Assembly (NCBI GenBank): GCA_032871835.1
Contig: CM065301.1
Span: 82,120,069-82,184,068 of the forward strand
Source of the DNA: Dipteronia dyeriana
Lineage: Eukaryota > Streptophyta > Magnoliopsida > Sapindales > Sapindaceae
Length of the DNA: 64,000 nucleotides
Direction of reading: 5' to 3'
Below the pieces are notes generated by a model, which saw only the letters and a program-made list of their open reading frames with translations, was not told the origin of the DNA and made no database searches. The position numbers and the translations under genes are program-made. Of the stretch, positions 10,362-64,000 are shown piece by piece. How positions within the stretch are numbered: the stretch's first letter is position 1; each line of letters opens with the position of its first letter.

Positions 10362-12445
10362 TGTGTAGGAAAAAAACACGGCAGAAGCAAAAAATTTTAT
10401 TGGCATGTTTCAAAAAATTTCCTTTAAAAGAGAGAACATTGACCTTGATTAATTAACATATAATTAAAATGTATCGTACATTTTTCACGTGACGATTGAT
10501 GTTGCGTCGAATTGTAACCTTAAGATCTTCCAATCCAATCACGAACGTGAATGTAAGCTCATTTTTTTAGAATTGTGTACTTGAGTATGAAAAACAAAAA
10601 AAAACTATTTTCTTTTTGTTAGTTACAATAACCCTCATATAGAAAACAATTAACGTTTGATCACTTGTGAATTCTCAATCTTTTGATCGAAAACTCACGT
10701 GAACCCAATTCGATGTTGTGTACAAAACCTTTTGATATAAAAGCTACTAGTGTACTATCAAAAACAAAACGCTCATTTCTTTTTTTTTCCCTTTTGGGCA
10801 GATTCACACACACTTTTCCTATGAGTTTGATGTTTTTCTTAAAGCAAATAATAAATAAAAAAACTCCCTCAAGACATTAGTCTTGGTAGAACTCCCTTTA
10901 TGAGAATTTATAGGTAGCCGAAAATCCTTACACAAAAAGGATTTTTGTTTCACCAAAACTCCTATCAACTTTTGAGTTCAATTCCTACTCCAACTCATAA
11001 ATGTATTATCCAATAATAAGTTATTGAAAATCAATTAAATTGTGACTTTATCCGGTTGTCAATTAGAGTTTTGAGAGATATAAAAAACTTCATAATTTGA
11101 CTATATATATATTTTTATTTATCTACTTATCAAATAAAGTTGCTGATACTTATTATATTACCAACAATAGTATGACACTAAGAGACATACTCCTAGTTAG
11201 AAAAAGATTTTAACTATTAATCAATCAATTGATTATTTAACTTCCATTTAATTAAATAATAAAATAAAATATATATTAGGCTAATTAATTTAGCCCTTGT
11301 CGCCCAAGCCTAAATCATGAGCAATATATTGTTTTTCGTTTTATTAAATTTATTGGACTTTATAATGAATTTAATAAAAAATCCACATGTGAACTAGATT
11401 CATTCTTACTAAAAAAAACAAGTCCACATGTCTTAAATTAATATATTAATATATTTTAACATCACATTTAATTAAAATGTGCAAATTATATTCTTTATAT
11501 ATTAATGAATTGCTAGTCGCACCCCATTAGAGCCGCCCAAGGATTCCCACATCCTTGGTCGCCCATTTCAGGTATTTGAAGAGTTACCGCATGTCTCGAT
11601 CACATATGACTGCACATCTCTAAAAACTTTTGGATTCCAAAATCCAAAAACAATTCTAGATGTACCAAAAAATTATTCCAATAGAATATATCAAGTGATC
11701 TATGTAAGTTCGTGTGGATTGATGATCTTGGCAGATTATATAAATTTAAGCTTCAATAGATATAACCTAATTACAATCAACAAATGATTCACTTAGGTTT
11801 GATTTATTAATTTTAGCTAATTATACTAAAGAACTAAAAATGAACTCTTAAATAAAGATAAAATAAGTAAATGTTTCTCATTCGTACCCTAGACAACCAT
11901 ATTGGAGATAGTGTATCCTCGTGAAAAATATCAGTAATCGTCATGAGCTCATAGACAGTCTATAGCTCTCGTAGTTACCATATTTACTCATATAACCACA
12001 TTTTGAACTTGAATATTTTGACTTGTCTAGAAGCTATGTTTCAATAGACACTATCAAAAACTTAACGTTAAGATTTAATATCTAATGCCTCAAAGTATCC
12101 GTGTGATGATAGTTTACTCACATTTAATAAATAGAGTCACGATGTCCATATCTATAAATGAAGTCCTCTATCGACTAACAAATGTAAACCACTAAACCAT
12201 CGAGGATAAACCATGCTATATAATCGTACTCACTGACAGCTCAAATGATAACACTTGTAATCATAAGTCCATAATTTAACTCAGAATTGAGATAGACTTT
12301 CCGATTATTTTTATATAAAAAACTTGTATCCACTGACGGTTATGAATAAAGTATTTCACTGTGATCCTATTTAATGCACATAGTGCACTAGATTATTTTG
12401 CCTAAAGACACTACACTTTGATGATTTTATACTCATCATAACACA
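10362..12445 (-). repeat. LTR-like block, minus strand, probably solo or truncated
   Basis: Read on the minus strand it has a TATA-like box (10907-10912), then the segment shared with bases 1-410, then a CTTCTGCCGTG U5-like motif and an end in CACA at 10362. A possible start TGTG lies near 12445, giving about 2.1 kb. No polypurine tract, primer site or matching target duplication was found, so the boundaries are inferred. Confidence 0.4.
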
Positions 12446-13639
12446 TTTGATTTCACTAAAATGATAGTAAAAGAATCTACAACTTTATCTAATCAGACAC
12501 CGCTCTTAAAATTAGACTAGTTAAAAGACCAAATTTCTCATAATTATTAAAATTAAAAAAATGATTTTTCAAACAGTAAAAACTAGTATAAATAATTTTA
12601 GATTTAAAAATAATTTGTTATTAAAATTTAAAATTAAAAAGTAATAAAAAAATAAATTTTAAATAAAGATAATTTTAAATTTAAAAACATTTTTTTTTAA
12701 TTTCTTTTAATTTATATTTGTTTAACGGGTTTTCTATAAAAAATATCTTTATTTTTAAATTTATTATGTGATTTGATCATTGATTAATTTGAAGAGCAAT
12801 TTAAAGTATCTCCAACAGTCTCCCCTTGTAGCTCCAATAGGTCTCTTAAAGGCTCCCTTAAATGTATTTTATAGAACTCACTCTCTTAATTAATGGATGA
12901 CTTTTACCTCTTAAATATGAATTTCATATGTTTATTTATTTTTTTTTTTTTTTAAGAAAACACCGTATATTTAACTTTTAAATTCTAATAACTTTTTTAC
13001 ATTTACGATAATAATTATAAAGGAAAACATACTCCTTTAATGATCTCTATCTATTGTTTTTTAATGGGATTTTGAGGGAGACCGTCGTAGATACTTTTCT
13101 AAATGTCGGGTAAATTGATACACTTTTGTACTTATTCTAAGCTTTTGGCTTTTGGGGTCTGAACTCTCAACGTAGTTACCAAAAAAAAAAACTTTTTGTA
13201 AAACAACTCTACAGAAAAAAAAAACAATGATTTAATGATTGACTAACTTTTTTTTATTTTTTTTTACAATAATTGACTGACTTTTCAATTCCACTTTCTT
13301 TAATATATGTATATTTTTTACTAACTCTTTCCTTAATAATTTAATATTGAAAAAAACATCGAACACATCAAATTGGGTCAGAGGCTTTTTTTAATGGAAA
13401 TTCCTAAAATACCCTCGATCCACATTAGGTACCGCTACTAAAAAGTCTGCAAATATGACCCACAAATGACAAACAAACCAGTAATCACCACAGACTTGCG
13501 TTGTAATAATAAGTGAAAAATTATGAAAATGACCCACTCGCCCACATATCAAACCAAGTGTCTCAATTTTTTTTTTCTTATTCTTTTTAATTTCATCGTC
13601 AGCCGTGACGATTGCTGTACAATTTTGTTTTTAAAGTTT
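12446..13639. other. AT-rich intergenic region upstream of gene A
   Basis: Low-complexity A/T tracts at 12540-12770 and 12930-13000, poly-A/T runs at 13180-13260. A MITE-like unit is listed separately. No coding region or RNA gene recognised. Confidence 0.6.
12805..13095. mobile_element. MITE-like element with imperfect TIRs
   Basis: The left end AGTATCTCCAACAGTCTCCC and the right end (complement of GGGAGACCGTCGTAGATACT) form an inverted pair of about 20 bp. TAA precedes the left end. The inner text (GGCTCCCTTAA, TTAATTAATGGA) resembles the MITE in gene A intron 14, so they may belong to one Tourist/PIF-Harbinger-like family. Confidence 0.5.
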
Positions 13640-14424
13640 TGATTGATATAAAACAAGAGGGAGAATCAATTCTGTAGAATCTGTTCTCTCTCTCATCAGA
13701 TATTCGCCATTTCACAGCTGCTTCAAAGGTCTGACAACACTCTTCTTTTTTACTGCAGAAAACTTTCTGGGTTTGTTTTTTAATGACAAACCATCAGTAC
13801 CCTTTATGCTTTTTGGATCCATTTTTTTTGGGTCCTTGATGTTTTGTTCTCTCTTCAGTGCTTGTTTTTGTTTTTTGTTTTTTTTTTTAAGGTATTGGTA
13901 TGGGTTTTAGTGTTGATCTTTATTGGTTTATTTGTACATATTGTGTGGTTGTTGATGGGTTTCATAGTTGGGTGGTCACATTTTTCTGGACAAGGAATAA
14001 AAAAGTTCCATCTCCTTTGATGTTTAATATCAGAGGACATGAATTTTTTTATTATTGAAGTTATGTTCTGATTGGTTACTGGGAAAAATTGTTATGGGAT
14101 AAGAGAAATTTATTAATTAGGAGTTAGATATATAAAAGAAAAAAGAAAAAAGAAAAGAAGAAGAAGACTTTTTATTAGTTTTTAATTTTTTGGGTTTTAG
14201 ATGGTAGTATTTATTTGTTTGTTTGTTTATTTTTTCATTTTGATGCTGAATTTGTTTTTTAATCGATTGCAGAGATTGTGTTACTGTGGAAAGTCAAAAC
14301 TTCATCTTTGTTGTGAACATTAGTTTATGTTGCAAAGAAGAAGAGAGAGAGAGAGAGGGTAGTGGATTGATTATGCTGATAACTTATATAAGTGAATTAT
14401 AGTGGTAGAGAAGTGACAAAGAAA
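13640..14424 (+). promoter_or_regulatory. Gene A core promoter and intron-containing 5' UTR
   Basis: A TATA box (TATAAAA, 13647-13653) lies about 30 bp before a pyrimidine-rich stretch where transcription probably starts (near 13680). A non-coding first exon could end at 13728 (AAAG before GTCTGA). The next acceptor, a T-rich tract ending in CAG at 14272, opens the exon that holds the start codon. The resulting 5' UTR intron of about 544 bp is T-rich. Start site and splice are inferred from motifs only. A leader purine block (GA repeats near 14340-14357) precedes the ATG. Confidence 0.55.
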
Positions 14425-41113
<26,689 letters not shown>

Positions 41114-41330
41114 GGAGCAACATTGTTCTCTATGGTCTTTGAAGAAGAAAGCTTCATTGGCATTCCTTAAAGGTTGTGAATCATCACTATCATTAGATAT
41201 TTTTGTAATGTAGAATCGCTGGAATTTCCCAAAAACTTGTTAGCTCATTGTAGTGTTGTTATCGAAGGAAAACACTGGAGTTCCTAATTTACTACAATAT
41301 ATAAAAACTAGGATTATGTGATGATTGTGT
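41114..41330 (+). terminator. Gene A 3' UTR and probable poly(A) region
   Basis: The stop codon TAG is at 41111-41113. The next 200 bases are T-rich with plant-type poly(A) elements (TTTTTGTAATG near 41200, then an AT-rich ATATATAAAAAC stretch near 41300). The exact cleavage site cannot be read from sequence. Confidence 0.4.
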
Positions 41331-42321
41331 ATGCAGAAAAATGATTCAGTACATGTTTATATGTACCAATTTTTTTTCTTTAATAGTTATATGTGTGATG
41401 ATCTTCATCTTCTTTTACCTTTTTAGTATGAAATGTGGTGAGACGGGGTTTACAAAAACTTCAAGGATACAATATTAGTGTAGTTGCAAGGTAATTATTG
41501 TTTATTTTCAACTTAATCAGTTGTTATTTTTAAAATTGCTCATTTTATTTGTATTGTTTAATTGTAATCATAGTTACATAGTGGCATGAACCATACAAAA
41601 TGAAGCCTGTTTTAGTTCTTATGTTCTTACAGTTGATCTATTGTGTGTATTTGGGAAAATTCATTTTGTAAAATTGTTTTAAAAAATCAGTTATAACCAA
41701 GTAAAACATAGTCTACCAAAATACCCTTCATAAAAATTAACTGTGCAACCTCTCAATCAAAAAAAAAAAAAAAAAAAAAAAATTTACAAGAGAGAAATGT
41801 GAATTCATATAAAACATTGCTAAATCATGTATTCAGTTTACAAGTGCTGCCCTTGGAAACTAAGAGAAGTATATATATATATGTATATACTGTACTCACA
41901 AGTAGTAGGGCAAAAGTAGAAACATCCAAATTGCAAAATTGTCTTGGGGAAATTAAACACACCCCCTTGAGGTTTGGAGTTAAGACACCCCTCCATTTAA
42001 CGGTAGTTAATTGTTATGCTAGATTGACCTTGTGTGACATATGAAAGATCTAAAATACCCTTAAATAAAAATAACAAATTAAACTATTTTCTTTAAAAAA
42101 ATAATAATAATAAAAAAGCTATAATATATAAAAACAAAATCATAATATCAAAAATAAAATAAAATAAAATAATAAAGATAAAAAGGAAAATTAATTCAAA
42201 AATAAAACTAAAAGCACAATACAAATAAATAATAAATAATAAGGAACAATTATATATATATATATATAAAATATTAAATAAAAAAATATGGAGGCCACAC
42301 CTGGAAATGACCTCCTCCGAG

Positions 42322-43371
42322 TAAAGGTGACCAAAGTTCAGATCCAACCGGAACCGTGGCTTTTAGAACCGGATTGGAACTTGAACTGGAAAAATAAAAT
42401 AAAATAAAAGGAAAGGAAACTTAAATAATTAAATCCTTAATTTAAATGATTTAATTTCTACAATTAAAAGAGAATAATTCTCTCATTATTACCAATCGAT
42501 TTCCAATTTTAAATTTAAGGATATCAATCACCGGTGATTATTTTCTTATTAGTTTTATTTCAAAATTAAAAGGAAACTTAAATCCTTAATTCAAATGATT
42601 TAATTGCTACAATTAAAAGAGAATAATTCTCTCATTATTACCAATTGATTTCCAATTTTGAATCTAAGGATATCAATCACATGTGATTATTCCGTTTTAG
42701 TTTTATTTCAAAATTAAAAGGAAACTTAAATCTTTAATTCAAATGATTTAATTGCTACAATTAAAAAAGAGTAATTCTCTCATTATTGATTTCCAATTTT
42801 GAATTTAAGGATATCAATCGAGGGTCATTATTTCCGTTTTAGTTTTATTTCAAAATTAAAAGAAAACTTAAATCCTTAATTCAAATGATTTAATTGCTAC
42901 AATTAAAAGTGAATAATTCTCTTATTATTGCTAATTGATTTCTATCTTCGTTTTATCCCCTTATTTCAATTGTAAAATTGTCTGACTTATTTCATTCGAA
43001 AACAACGGACAAAACAATCAAAGCAAAAGGTAAACACAAATCTGCCTTTGCTACAAACGAAAAAGTATTCTTCTTGGATTTCAAATGTATTTAATTTTCT
43101 TCTACCAGGTGGTAAGTTTAGACTAAATTATCAGTTATCAGTTTGTTGGTATAGTCGTATTGTAAACGCTTTTTTTTTTTTTTTAACCTCTTTTCCTATA
43201 AAATATAAATACCCCCTCCCATTTCATTTACCTTTCACTCCAATTCTATCTCAATTCTCCAGCTCTCTAATATTTTTTAAATTTATAATTTTTTTTTTAA
43301 AAAAAAGATCCGGTTCTAGTTCTAATTCCAACCGGAAATTCCAAACCAAACCGGAACTGGGGTTACCTCTG
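42322..43371. mobile_element. Inner hAT-like non-autonomous element
   Basis: Ends TAAAGGTGACC and GGTTACCTCTG are inverted, and both sides are studded with CCGGAAC/GTTCCGG-type subterminal motifs (near 42343, 42370, 43308, 43332, 43351), a pattern of hAT elements. No matching 8-bp duplication was found. Confidence 0.4.
42414..42990. repeat. Four tandem copies of a 142-157 bp unit
   Basis: Copies begin at 42414, 42571, 42719 and 42861, each starting AGGAAACTTAAAT (AGAAAAC in the last) and sharing TGATTTAATT, GAGAATAATTCTCTCATTATT, AAGGATATCAATC and TTTTATTTCAAAATTAAAA. The last copy is incomplete. No coding potential. Confidence 0.9.
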
Positions 43372-45420
43372 CTCTAACAGTAACAAATTGGAAAGCCTCA
43401 TTCACTCGGTTTTTAGTGGAGTAGTCCTAGTTCCTCCTTTTTGTACCCAGACTGCAACTCAAATATAAATCAGGTTAACCACTTACAAATCTATTTCAAG
43501 CCACAAGGCCCACAACAATGTCATATAACCTAACACTTCCAAATCATTTTATCTTTTGTTAAATGAACTTTTTCAAAAAAGACCATTATAGCCCTATGAT
43601 GTTAAGAGTTAACAGATGTTTGTTAAATTCAAGGGTGTCCTTTTAAAATAAGCAAATGTTTCCATCTAGCTGTTAGGAGTCCAAACCTCAGGAGTTCCCT
43701 TTTGTTTAATACTGATTTCAACTAAGATTTAAATAATCTTGTGATAAATGTCCATTTTTTTTTTTTGAAATATTACAATAAATTTTGACACCGAAAAGAT
43801 CAGAGATTTACGAGACCTACCAATATTAAACTCTACGAGATATATATTTTCATAATGTGAGAGATATCTGCTCTTACATCATCGCAAATAAAACTCATCA
43901 CATGTGTTTGTAAACTCTGAACAGTAATACTTGAGCCGCCCATTACTAACCGGGAAGAGGAGCCGAGGAGGTGCACTATCACCTATGTTGAGGGATGATG
44001 TGTGACCTCTAAGATTTTTGTTCCCTTCTTATTTTTTAATTATGACTTGTGTTAAATGATTAATAAAATTATGGAAAAAAAATATCATATATAGTTTCAA
44101 GACATAAACCGTGATTAATGTATAGAAATGGTAAATATGTGATGTATTTTAAATTTGTAAATCTTTAATTGCACCATATTAAGAGGGATTTTTTTTTTCC
44201 TCTGATCTAACTGCACATATTAACCTTGAATCTTTTAAATTCTAAGTATATCTATTGAAGATAAAATCTTATCAACCGAGAATCTCTGTGTCATTGATCT
44301 TGAACATAATAGTAATGAAAAAAAATAATAATAATTATAATATCAGAAAAACAAACGTTAAAAATGGAAAGATGTATTGGATTTATTTTATCAATAAAGA
44401 TTAAATGATTTTGTAATGAAAATTCAGAATTTGGGAAATAAAAATAAAGTGAAAGCCTATGGGGAAGAGAACATCTGAACATGCATGTATTCCCCATTCA
44501 GATAATCACAGAATGGTATATTCTTGCACAGTTGCAATGCCACTAGCCCATTAGCCCATCCCCACCTCCATCACAGTCTATCCCCTTCTCACCTCAAACT
44601 GTCCTCTCGTTCAGGTGAATGGTTTTGATTAATTTCATCGTTTAGTAGAATAAAGACATAAACATTAATAGAAATATTTCAGAACCATTGATTTGCTATA
44701 TTAGAATGTGATAATAAATTATAGAGGTGAGAATAATTAAGAGGAGAAGGTTTGGATCAACATTAAATTACAAGGGAGTTAGATTATTTGGTCCAACGTG
44801 ACTTATTTTAATTTCGATAAGACCTTGATGAAATTACTTTAAATTGGATATAAATTAAAAAATATAGTTAATTAAATAATATAAATTAAAATATTTATTT
44901 CTTCTAATTCAATAATTGATTATTAAAATATTATTATATTTACTCCATTCATAAATTTTAATAAACAAAACATAATACTAATTCAATAGTATATGTTTCG
45001 TACTTTTACCTAACAAAATATAGTAATAATTCAGTCCAATTCTTTCGACAAACAAAATATAATATAAATTTATTTGGGTTCAATTTCATCTCAATCATAT
45101 TCGATCCATAAAACAGTCCTATTTACTGGTCTCTTACCTGATTGAATGATATTATATAGCATGATATAAACATCTTTCATCCACCGTCTAATAATCAAGA
45201 CTCGTGGGCATCAATATTCAACTCCTATGATTGGATGCAGCCAAAATCTAAAACCCATTTGTTATTCACATTTTTTTTTTTTTTTTTTTTTTTTATTTTA
45301 TTATAAATCTATGGTGGGGTCAACATTAGCGTGACGCTTGCAATGACATACTCTATTTTGTCCTTGTTTTCTTTCGGTCATCATTGTATAGTTGTAACAG
45401 TGATATAATGAGTAGTTTGT

Positions 45421-45977
45421 ATACATATTATATATAGCTAACCATGCATGTAACCTTTCTGGTGAACTCTCTTGCTCTACTCGATTTGCAAAGCAAAGCA
45501 AATTAGCATCAACTCAACTTCAGAGTCAGAGTTCAGAGTAATTATTCTTCTCACTGCTGCTATTGTTGTGCCTGTTATGTTTCTTCTGTTACTTAATGGT
45601 CTTCTGGTTTGATTCTACTTGAAAATTGAAATGGCTTTGTTGGGTTTTAAATTTCAAAAGTAGGAAAGACATGTGAGTGTCGGTCTATATTTTATTTTCT
45701 TTCCTCTGTTTAATCTGTTTTCTCAGCAGGACAGCAACCAAATGCAGGTTGAGGTTGATGATAGTTTCATTTGTCATCTTTTTCTCACTGCATTCCTTTA
45801 AATAGAAATGGGGTTTTTGTAACTTTTTATACAACTTCAGTATGTGAATTGGTTTGTTCATTGTGTAGAAGAGCAAAGGACTATTTGAAGTAATTTAGTA
45901 TTTTTGGGTTGAAAATACTATGCTAGTATTATAATGTGTTTTAAATAGTATTGTGAATTATTTATAGGTGACAAAGA
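45421..45977 (+). promoter_or_regulatory. Gene B putative promoter and 5' UTR
   Basis: TATATATA at 45429-45436 could be the TATA box. Downstream sequence to about 45537 would be a leader exon ending at a possible GTAATT donor. A T-rich/AT-rich stretch ends in an acceptor-like TTTATAG at 45967, leaving only ten leader bases (GTGACAAAGA) before ATG 45978. The same GTGACAAAGA string precedes the ATG of gene A, so this short leader is conserved between the copies. The upstream leader is otherwise unlike that of gene A. Confidence 0.4.
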
Positions 45978-61862
<15,885 letters not shown>

Positions 61863-62080
61863 GTATCATTAGAAAATGTTGACACTTCACAGGTTTTCAT
61901 TTTGATGAAGGTAGAAATTGGATTGGAGATAGAATTAACCATCGAATTGTATAGATTATTGAACTCTACTATTGAAATTATAAGAGTAGCTCTGTCCATT
62001 GTCATGGAATATAGCTCTCATCATTGTAATGAAATAGTTATATAAAGTTTAGTTTGGTTTCATATCCAAATCCTATCATA
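61863..62080 (+). terminator. Gene B 3' UTR and probable poly(A) region
   Basis: Stop codon TAG is at 61860-61862. Downstream there are AATTGTATAG, TGTAATGAAATAG (near 62024) and a T-rich stretch, consistent with plant far- and near-upstream poly(A) elements. The cleavage site is a guess. Confidence 0.4.
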
Positions 62081-62149
62081 TGTGCTCGTACTTATTTTGT
62101 GTTCATGTTTTTGTTTGTTTTGGTGTTTGATGTTTGATGCAATAGACAA

Positions 62150-62860
62150 ACAAGTTGATTATGTTAGATCTTATGTATTATGAGAAAATTGTCAAAATTA
62201 ACCGTTTAAAATTATGAAATTTTGTTTTTGGGCGCATGCAATACGCAATAGCGTCCATTTTTTAAGGGAGGAATTGTCAAAATTAACCCTTCCATTCGGA
62301 GAGGGCGTGCTGGCCCAAGTCTGGCACAAAGGTAGGCCGCAAGCCTGGCCGTAGGTGGCTGCTCCGTCGGGCCAGCCCACCACGGCACACAACACTGGCT
62401 GGCTAAGCCAGACGGGAAGCACGACGGTCCGGCTCCGCAGTTTGACAGTATGGACCGGCAATTTTTTTTTTTATGTAAACCCCTCCAACGGTTGAATTTT
62501 CAAAATAAATTATAAAAAACCCCTTAAACTCTTCTATATTATATTTTGACCCACAATTCAAATTTTTCTATAAATACCCCCTTCCATTCCATTTTTCAAT
62601 CACTTTCTCTCATTCTCTCATTCTCTAATTCTCTTAATCTCTCTTCATTCTCTCAATCTCTCTTCATTCTCCAATTCTCTACACATTTTCATTCACTTTC
62701 ATTGTTACTCTCTCTCTACACATTTTCTAATATTATTATACTAATTTCCTATTATCTATCTATCTATTATTCTTTTCATTTTCCACCAACACACAAAAAT
62801 TTTAAGGTACATTTTTCTTTAGATGTTATTATTTTTTTATGTTAGTAAATTTATAATTTT
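62150..62860 (+). promoter_or_regulatory. GC-rich island followed by promoter-like CT-rich leader, probably transposon end
   Basis: AAATTGTCAAAATTAACC occurs at about 62186 and 62267. A GC-rich block (62290-62460, GGGCCAGCCC) stands in otherwise AT-rich DNA. Then TATAAATA (62569-62576) followed by repeated TTCTCTCATTCTC-type sequence resembling a 5' leader. No coding region follows; likely the 5' end of a degraded transposon. Confidence 0.4.
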
Positions 62861-62904
62861 ATGATAACATTTTAGTTGTTATTTTTAATATTTTTGTTTA
62901 TTTA

Positions 62905-64000
62905 GTAAATTAATTTTAATTTTTTTAGTAGTGAATTAATCATTATTATGTGTACTTGTGTAGCAGTGAATTTAAATATATTGTGTTAGTAAATTAAGCC
63001 TTTTATGTGTAGTAGTTAATTTTAATATTTTTGTGTTAGTAAGTTAAATTTTTTAAAGTGTAGCAGTTAATGTAAATATATTTGTTAGTAAGTTAATCAA
63101 TTTAATTTGTAGTAGTAAATTTGAATATATTTTGTTAGTAAATTATGTTTTTTATGTGTAGTAGTGATTTTTTTTTTTAACTAAGTGTAGTAGTTAATTT
63201 AAATATATTGTGTTAGTTTAGTAATAAGATATATGTAGTAGTTAATTTAAATATTTTTTAGTTAGTCAGTTAATCGATTTAATTTGTAGTAGTGAATTTT
63301 AATATATTTTTTTAGTAAGTTCATCAAATTAATTTGTAGTAGTGAATTTAAATATATTTTGTTAGTAAATTATGATTTTTATAGTGAATTTTAATATATT
63401 TTGTTAGTAAATTAAAGATTTTTAATTAAAGATAGTAGTTAATTTAAATATATTGTGTTAAACAAAATATATGTAGTAGTTAATTTAAATATTTTTTAGT
63501 TAGTAAGTTAGTCGATTTAATTTGTAGTAGTGAATTTTAATATATTTTGTTAGTAAATAATGATTTTTATGTACAATAGTTAATTTAAATATATTGTATT
63601 AGTAAATTAATTTTTAAGTGTAGTAGTTAATTTAAATATATTTTGTAAGTAAGTTAATCAATTTAATATGTGGTAGAGAATTTGAATGTGTTTTGTTAGT
63701 AAATTATGATTGTTATATGTAGTAGTGAATTTTAATATTTTTTTTAGTAAATTAAAGATTGTTAGTGTAGTAGTTAATTTTAATATATTTTGTTAGTTAA
63801 TTATGATTTTTATGTGTAATAGTGAATTTTAATATATTTTGTTAGTAAATTATGATTTTTATGTGTAGTAGTTAATTTAAATATATTGTGTTAGTAAATT
63901 AATTTTTAAGTGTAGTAGTTAATTTAAATATATTTTGTTAGTAAGTTAATCAATTTAATATGTAGTAGAGAATTTGAATGTGTTTTGTTAGTAAATTATG
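62905..64000. repeat. AT-rich tandem array, unit about 45-50 bp
   Basis: More than 20 degenerate units built on GTGTAGTAGT(T/G)AATTT, AAATATATTTTGTTAGTAA and ATTATGATTTTTAT. The array begins after 62860 and continues beyond the window. Higher-order similarity is visible: 63541-63720 and 63837-64000 share the same run of unit variants. Confidence 0.9.

Larger units (their letters stand above)
41946..43712. mobile_element. TIR element in spacer, outer unit
   Basis: Left end GAAATTAAACACACCCCCTT with TGAGGTTTGGAG; right end TCCAAACCTCAGGAGTTCCC with TTTTGTTTAAT, imperfectly inverted, with weaker similarity extending about 110-150 bp inward. This type of end (attaAAC...CCCTTGAGGTTTGG) is common in non-autonomous plant DNA elements. 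No transposase frame. Confidence 0.55.
41331..45420. other. Spacer between gene A and gene B
   Basis: No gene recognised. Contents: poly-A run 41760-41783, a nested TIR element (41946-43712), AT-rich sequence 43740-44500 with short poly-T/A runs, and a 24-base poly-T run at 45273-45296 upstream of the gene B promoter. Confidence 0.65.

Noticed and set aside
42093..42347. Minus-strand frame of 84 codons in the spacer
   Set aside because: AT-rich sequence encoding almost only Phe, Ile, Leu and Tyr; no homology recognised.
62198..62461. Minus-strand frame of 87 codons in the GC-rich island
   Set aside because: The frame is a product of GC-rich composition; no domain, no promoter on that strand and no neighbouring exon.

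Overview
The window is nuclear DNA of a flowering plant, almost certainly a eudicot. It is AT-rich, carries long GT-AG introns, Ty1-copia LTR retrotransposons and MITEs, and holds two complete plant ABCC (MRP-type) transporter genes. I saw no bacterial-type operons, CRISPR arrays or phage genes.

Bases 1-12445 are a transposon mosaic. A decayed copia element runs from a truncated 5' LTR (about 866-1365) through broken gag and pol remnants (2936-5953) to a full 2.18 kb 3' LTR (5968-8149). To its left are pieces of a second copia and an LTR fragment whose reverse complement recurs at 10362-10765. To its right (8150-10361) is degenerate sequence including a remnant resembling the N-terminus of a Mutator-like transposase, with local duplications. 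An LTR-like block on the minus strand follows to about 12445.

Bases 13640-41300 hold ABCC gene A and bases 45430-62080 hold ABCC gene B, head to tail on the plus strand. I traced 27 coding exons in each. The models give 1624 and 1634 residues. Every coding exon has the same length and phase in both genes except exon 20 (386 against 416 nt). The proteins have the full ABCC layout TMD0-L0-TMD1-NBD1-linker-TMD2-NBD2-tail and most resemble Arabidopsis ABCC1/ABCC2, tonoplast pumps for glutathione conjugates, phytochelatin-metal complexes and related anions. Both reading frames look intact.

Gene A is much longer than gene B (26.7 against 15.9 kb from start to stop codon) mainly because its introns gathered insertions: nested MITEs, two fold-back or long-TIR elements, SINE-like repeats and a degraded plastid-type tRNA-Ser. 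The 4 kb between the genes holds a nested TIR element containing a four-copy tandem repeat. The right end has a GC-rich island, a promoter-like stretch and a long AT-rich tandem array that runs out of the window.

I found no convincing new biological system. The main points of interest are the tandem ABCC pair with its linker difference, the GC-AG intron specific to gene A, and the nested repeats.
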